Shown: positions 4,439-6,586 of the stretch, piece after piece
Layout: every line of letters starts with the position of its first letter
How positions within the stretch are numbered: position 1 is the first letter of the stretch
NCBI GenBank assembly: GCA_041689995.1
Contig: JBDNFD010000068.1
Coordinates: 1-6,586 of the forward strand
DNA length: 6,586 nt
Reading direction: 5' to 3'
Origin: DASSWG01 sp041689995
Lineage (GTDB): Bacteria; Bacteroidota; Bacteroidia; Flavobacteriales; Flavobacteriaceae
Made by a program: the position numbers and the translations under genes
The notes under the pieces: generated by a model
The model's input: the letters and a program-made list of their open reading frames with translations, nothing else
The model's database searches: none
Told to the model about the DNA's origin: nothing

Positions 4439-5545
4439 ATGAACAACTTCCAAAAAATCACGGCTTTTCTTTTTCTTTTTTTTGCTCCCTTTTTTTTAAG
4501 CGCACAAGAAGAAGAAGCGAGAACTCCATGGGAAGTGGACTTCAATTATTTTTATGGAAATATTTTGGAGCATAGTCCGGCTGTTTCACATTTAATCACC
4601 GGTCATCCGGAAGGGGCAATCCTTGGATTTAATTGGAAAACAGATGGAAAAGAAAGTTGGCAGCGAGCTTATAATTATCCAGAATGGGGGTTTTCTTTTT
4701 TGTATCAGAATATGAAAAATCCGCATTTGGGGGAAAATTACGGTTTGTACGGACATTTGGGACTTTATTTTTTGAACCGAAACCTTCTTTTGAAAGTGGG
4801 AACCGGCGTGGCGTACAACACGAACCCGTATGATCAAAACAGCAATTATAGAAACAATGTTTACGGAACTTCGTTATTGAGTTCGACTTTCCTAATGCTG
4901 AATTTCAAGCACCGGATTTATGAAAATCTGGGCTTTCAAACAGGGATTACCTTGGTTCATTATTCGAACGGGAATTTTAAAGCGCCCAATTCAAGCACCA
5001 ATACACTTGCTTTTAATTTGGGTTTAAATTATGCCTTTTCGTCATGGGAATCTATGGATTATATTGAAGCTAAAAATGGCAACTTTGAAGAACCGGTTCA
5101 TTTGAATTTCGTATTTCGAACCGGAATCCAATCTAGCGATGTAATCGGAATGGGGCAATTTCCGTTTTACATATTTTCAGTATATGCTGATAAACGCATT
5201 AGTGAAAAAAGCAGTTTTACCTTGGGTTCTGAACTTTTTTTGTCGGAAATGTTGAAAGAATTAATTTATTATAAATCGGTTTCTTACCCTGAAGAAAATG
5301 TTTCCGGTAATGAAGATTCCAAGCGGGTGGCGGTTTTTGGCGGCTATCAATTACATATCAATCGGTTTTCCGCCTCTGCTAATTTGGGCTATTATTTGTA
5401 TTATCCCTATGATTTTGAAGGCCGGGTTTATACTCGGCTCGGATTGCAATATTTTGTTTCCAAAAACTGGTTCGTCGCAATTTCCGTGAAATCGCATGCG
5501 GCAAAAGCTGAAGCAGTGGAATTTTCAGTGGGTTATCGATTGTGA
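4439..5545 (+). CDS. PagL-like acyloxyacyl hydrolase (lipid A 3-O-deacylase family), outer membrane
   Basis: This 368-residue protein has a signal peptide at 1-22 (a KIT positive start, a long F/L core, then LSA before QEEE). A chain of alternating aromatic and hydrophobic beta-strands follows, consistent with an outer-membrane barrel. It resembles the PagL family (acyloxyacyl hydrolases), which remove the 3-O-linked acyl chain of lipid A. The catalytic His and Ser are visible as His174 and Ser176 in LVHYSNGNFKAPN (172-184). The Pseudomonas catalytic Glu, 14 residues after the His, is replaced by Asn188. The PagL-like part occupies roughly 24-200. Residues 205-368 add more strands, making the protein about twice the length of Pseudomonas PagL, which I believe is usual for Bacteroidota relatives. 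A three-codon ORF (ATG at 4431, TGA overlapping this ATG) sits at the start, and two runs of eight T occur in the signal-peptide codons. Activity on lipid A is likely by family but not assured. Confidence 0.82.
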   Translation: MNNFQKITAFLFLFFAPFFLSAQEEEARTPWEVDFNYFYGNILEHSPAVSHLITGHPEGAILGFNWKTDGKESWQRAYNYPEWGFSFLYQNMKNPHLGENYGLYGHLGLYFLNRNLLLKVGTGVAYNTNPYDQNSNYRNNVYGTSLLSSTFLMLNFKHRIYENLGFQTGITLVHYSNGNFKAPNSSTNTLAFNLGLNYAFSSWESMDYIEAKNGNFEEPVHLNFVFRTGIQSSDVIGMGQFPFYIFSVYADKRISEKSSFTLGSELFLSEMLKELIYYKSVSYPEENVSGNEDSKRVAVFGGYQLHINRFSASANLGYYLYYPYDFEGRVYTRLGLQYFVSKNWFVAISVKSHAAKAEAVEFSVGYRL

Positions 5546-5571
5546 AAGCAAAGATTGAAGAATTAAAGCAA

Positions 5572-6318
5572 ATGAAGAAAACTTTCCTGCTAATGCTAAT
5601 TGTTTTTTTGGGATGTTCCCCAGAAAATATCGCGGACTGCTTTCAGTCGGCTGGACCTTCGGAAGTCGAAGAAATAGAAGTGCCGAATTTTGATAAAATT
5701 GTGGTTTACGAGAATGTAAAAGTATATATAGAAAATGGACCTGAACAAAAAGTCATCGTCAAGACCGGAGAAAATTTAATGGATGGCGTGCATGTTTCGG
5801 TGGAAGAAAGCACTTTAATTCTTAAAAATGAAACTAACTGTAATCTTTTACGCGATTATGAATTAGTGGAAATATATGTGGCTTCCCCAAATATCACGGA
5901 AATCAGGAACGCGGGTCAATGGATTGTGGAAAGTACTAATATGTTGACTTTTCCACACCTGACTTTACTTACGGAAAATTTCAACAATAAGGAATTTCAT
6001 ACCGATGGCGGATTTGATCTACAACTGGATTGCGACCAATTGAAAATTGTCAGTAACGGATTTTCGGTTTATTTCTTATCGGGAAAAACAGAACACATGT
6101 TCGCCGGATTCTATGCAGGCGATGGAAGATTGGAAGCGGCAGAACTTGAAGTCCAAGAACTCGAAATTTTTCACAGAAGCAGCAATAAAATGATCGTGAA
6201 TCCACAACTTTCCATTCGTGGGGAAATACGAAGTACGGGTGATGTTATTTCCAAAAATCATCCATCAATTGTGGATGTAGAAGAATTTTATACCGGAAGG
6301 CTAATTTTTGTTCCTTAA
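5572..6318 (+). CDS. Lipoprotein with a GIN/DUF2807-like beta-helix domain
   Basis: From the chosen ATG the protein has 248 residues. It begins MKKTFLLMLIVFLGC, a lipoprotein signal with Cys15 as the lipidated residue (the -3 F and -2 L are slightly unusual). Residues about 38-245 resemble the 'head GIN' (DUF2807) domain common in Bacteroidota: FDKIVVYENVKVYIENG at 40-56, a strand ending in LILKN (82-86), VEIYVASPNITEIRNAG at 99-115, then repeating short strands suggesting a beta-helix. The function of the family is unknown; adhesin-like roles are only predicted. No K-D/E or QAD/E export signal follows the Cys (SPEN), so surface display is not indicated. A GTG at 5542 is in frame and overlaps the preceding TGA as GTGA; using it would add ten residues and a charged leader before the signal. 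ATG at 5572 is preferred for the signal peptide. It is probably translated from the same transcript as the barrel gene. Confidence 0.8.
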   Translation: MKKTFLLMLIVFLGCSPENIADCFQSAGPSEVEEIEVPNFDKIVVYENVKVYIENGPEQKVIVKTGENLMDGVHVSVEESTLILKNETNCNLLRDYELVEIYVASPNITEIRNAGQWIVESTNMLTFPHLTLLTENFNNKEFHTDGGFDLQLDCDQLKIVSNGFSVYFLSGKTEHMFAGFYAGDGRLEAAELEVQELEIFHRSSNKMIVNPQLSIRGEIRSTGDVISKNHPSIVDVEEFYTGRLIFVP

Positions 6319-6427
6319 AAGGTTCAAGATTTAAGGTTTCGGATTCAAAATTCAAGGTTCAAGGTTCAAAATTGAATTGCTCGAAACTCATAACTCATAA
6401 CTCATACCTCCGAACTCATACCTCCAC
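6313..6427. repeat. Composite heptad repeat element, copy 1
   Basis: The element begins CCTTAAAAG, which includes the lipoprotein stop codon. It then runs at period seven from 6321: GGTTCAA, GATTTAA, GGTTTCG, GATTCAA, AATTCAA, GGTTCAA twice, and AATTGAA. A linker TTGCTCGAA (6377-6385) follows. A second period-seven block comes next: ACTCATA at 6386, 6393, 6400 and 6414, interleaved with CCTCCGA at 6407 and CCTCCAC at 6421. The same order of parts recurs at 6509-6586. No open reading frame or terminator is evident. Confidence 0.85.
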
Positions 6428-6458
6428 GAGTCAATTCCAGAAACATTTTTTCCAAAGG

Positions 6459-6496
6459 AATCAGCGAAAATCTGCTTAATCAGCGTTATCTGCGTT
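6459..6496. repeat. Degenerate AATCAGCG/AATCTGCG repeat between the two heptad elements
   Basis: Four related units follow one another: AATCAGCG (6459-6466), AATCTGCTT (6469-6477), AATCAGCGTT (6478-6487) and ATCTGCGTT (6488-6496). They alternate CAGC and CTGC cores at a spacing of nine to ten bases. Similar strings are, from memory, dispersed in intergenic DNA of Bacteroidota genomes. The region 6428-6508 as a whole holds no gene that I can see. Confidence 0.5.
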
Positions 6497-6508
6497 CTAT
6501 TTTTAGTG

Positions 6509-6586
6509 CCTTAAAAGATTCAAGATTCAAAATTCAAAATCGAACTGCCCGAAACTCATAACTCATAACTCATAACTCATAACTCA
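6509..6586. repeat. Composite heptad repeat element, copy 2 (cut by window end)
   Basis: It has the same architecture as copy 1: CCTTAAAAG, then GATTCAA twice, AATTCAA and AATCGAA (6517-6544), the linker CTGCCCGAA (6545-6553), then ACTCATA repeated four times from 6554 and a partial fifth unit at the window edge. The first block is shorter than in copy 1 (four against eight units), as expected if unit number changes by slippage or recombination. Confidence 0.85.

Noticed and set aside
6319..6427. CRISPR array
   Set aside because: The units are seven bases long and directly contiguous, with no spacers and no cas genes.

Overview
The window comes from a low-GC member of the Bacteroidota, most probably the family Flavobacteriaceae. 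The evidence is the gene content (a DUF6122 membrane protein, a PagL-type acyloxyacyl hydrolase with a Bacteroidota-style HxSN..PN motif, a GIN-domain lipoprotein), start sites without strong Shine-Dalgarno sequences, a TAnnTTTG-type -7 promoter element, and arrays of intergenic heptanucleotide repeats. No mobile element, CRISPR array, tRNA or rRNA is visible.

Layout. Bases 1-104 may hold the last codons of a plus-strand gene entering from the left. From 180 to 3724 four genes read leftwards. In transcription order they are metK (S-adenosylmethionine synthetase), an acyl-CoA dehydrogenase of the glutaryl-CoA dehydrogenase/plant ACX4 branch, a small DUF202 membrane protein, and a DUF6122 membrane protein. 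A weak terminator candidate lies between the last two. From 4003 to 6318 three genes read rightwards: an OsmC-family protein, a PagL-like outer-membrane barrel, and a GIN-domain lipoprotein. The first pair is separated by 13 bases, and the last two are coupled or nearly so, so this looks like one operon. From 6319 to the end the DNA is repetitive and I see no gene.

The divergent metK/osmC intergenic region (3725-4002) is the richest part. On the minus strand it carries a TATCTTTG -7 element and, immediately downstream, what I read as a SAM-II riboswitch aptamer. Below that lies a segment that can pair with the two critical parts of the aptamer, so a mutually exclusive fold can be drawn. A degenerate heptad array then runs to within five bases of the metK start codon. 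Control of metK by its own product is a coherent model: high SAM folds the aptamer and changes metK expression.

The other notable theme is the heptad repeats. Period-7 arrays occur at 927-975, 3729-3764, 6321-6427 and 6517-6586, all in or at the edge of intergenic DNA. The last two share one composite architecture: (RRTTCAA)n, a linker, then (ACTCATA)n. No defence system or other wholly new multi-gene system is visible. The interest lies in the riboswitch with its possible anti-aptamer, the repeat family, and altered key residues in two enzymes.
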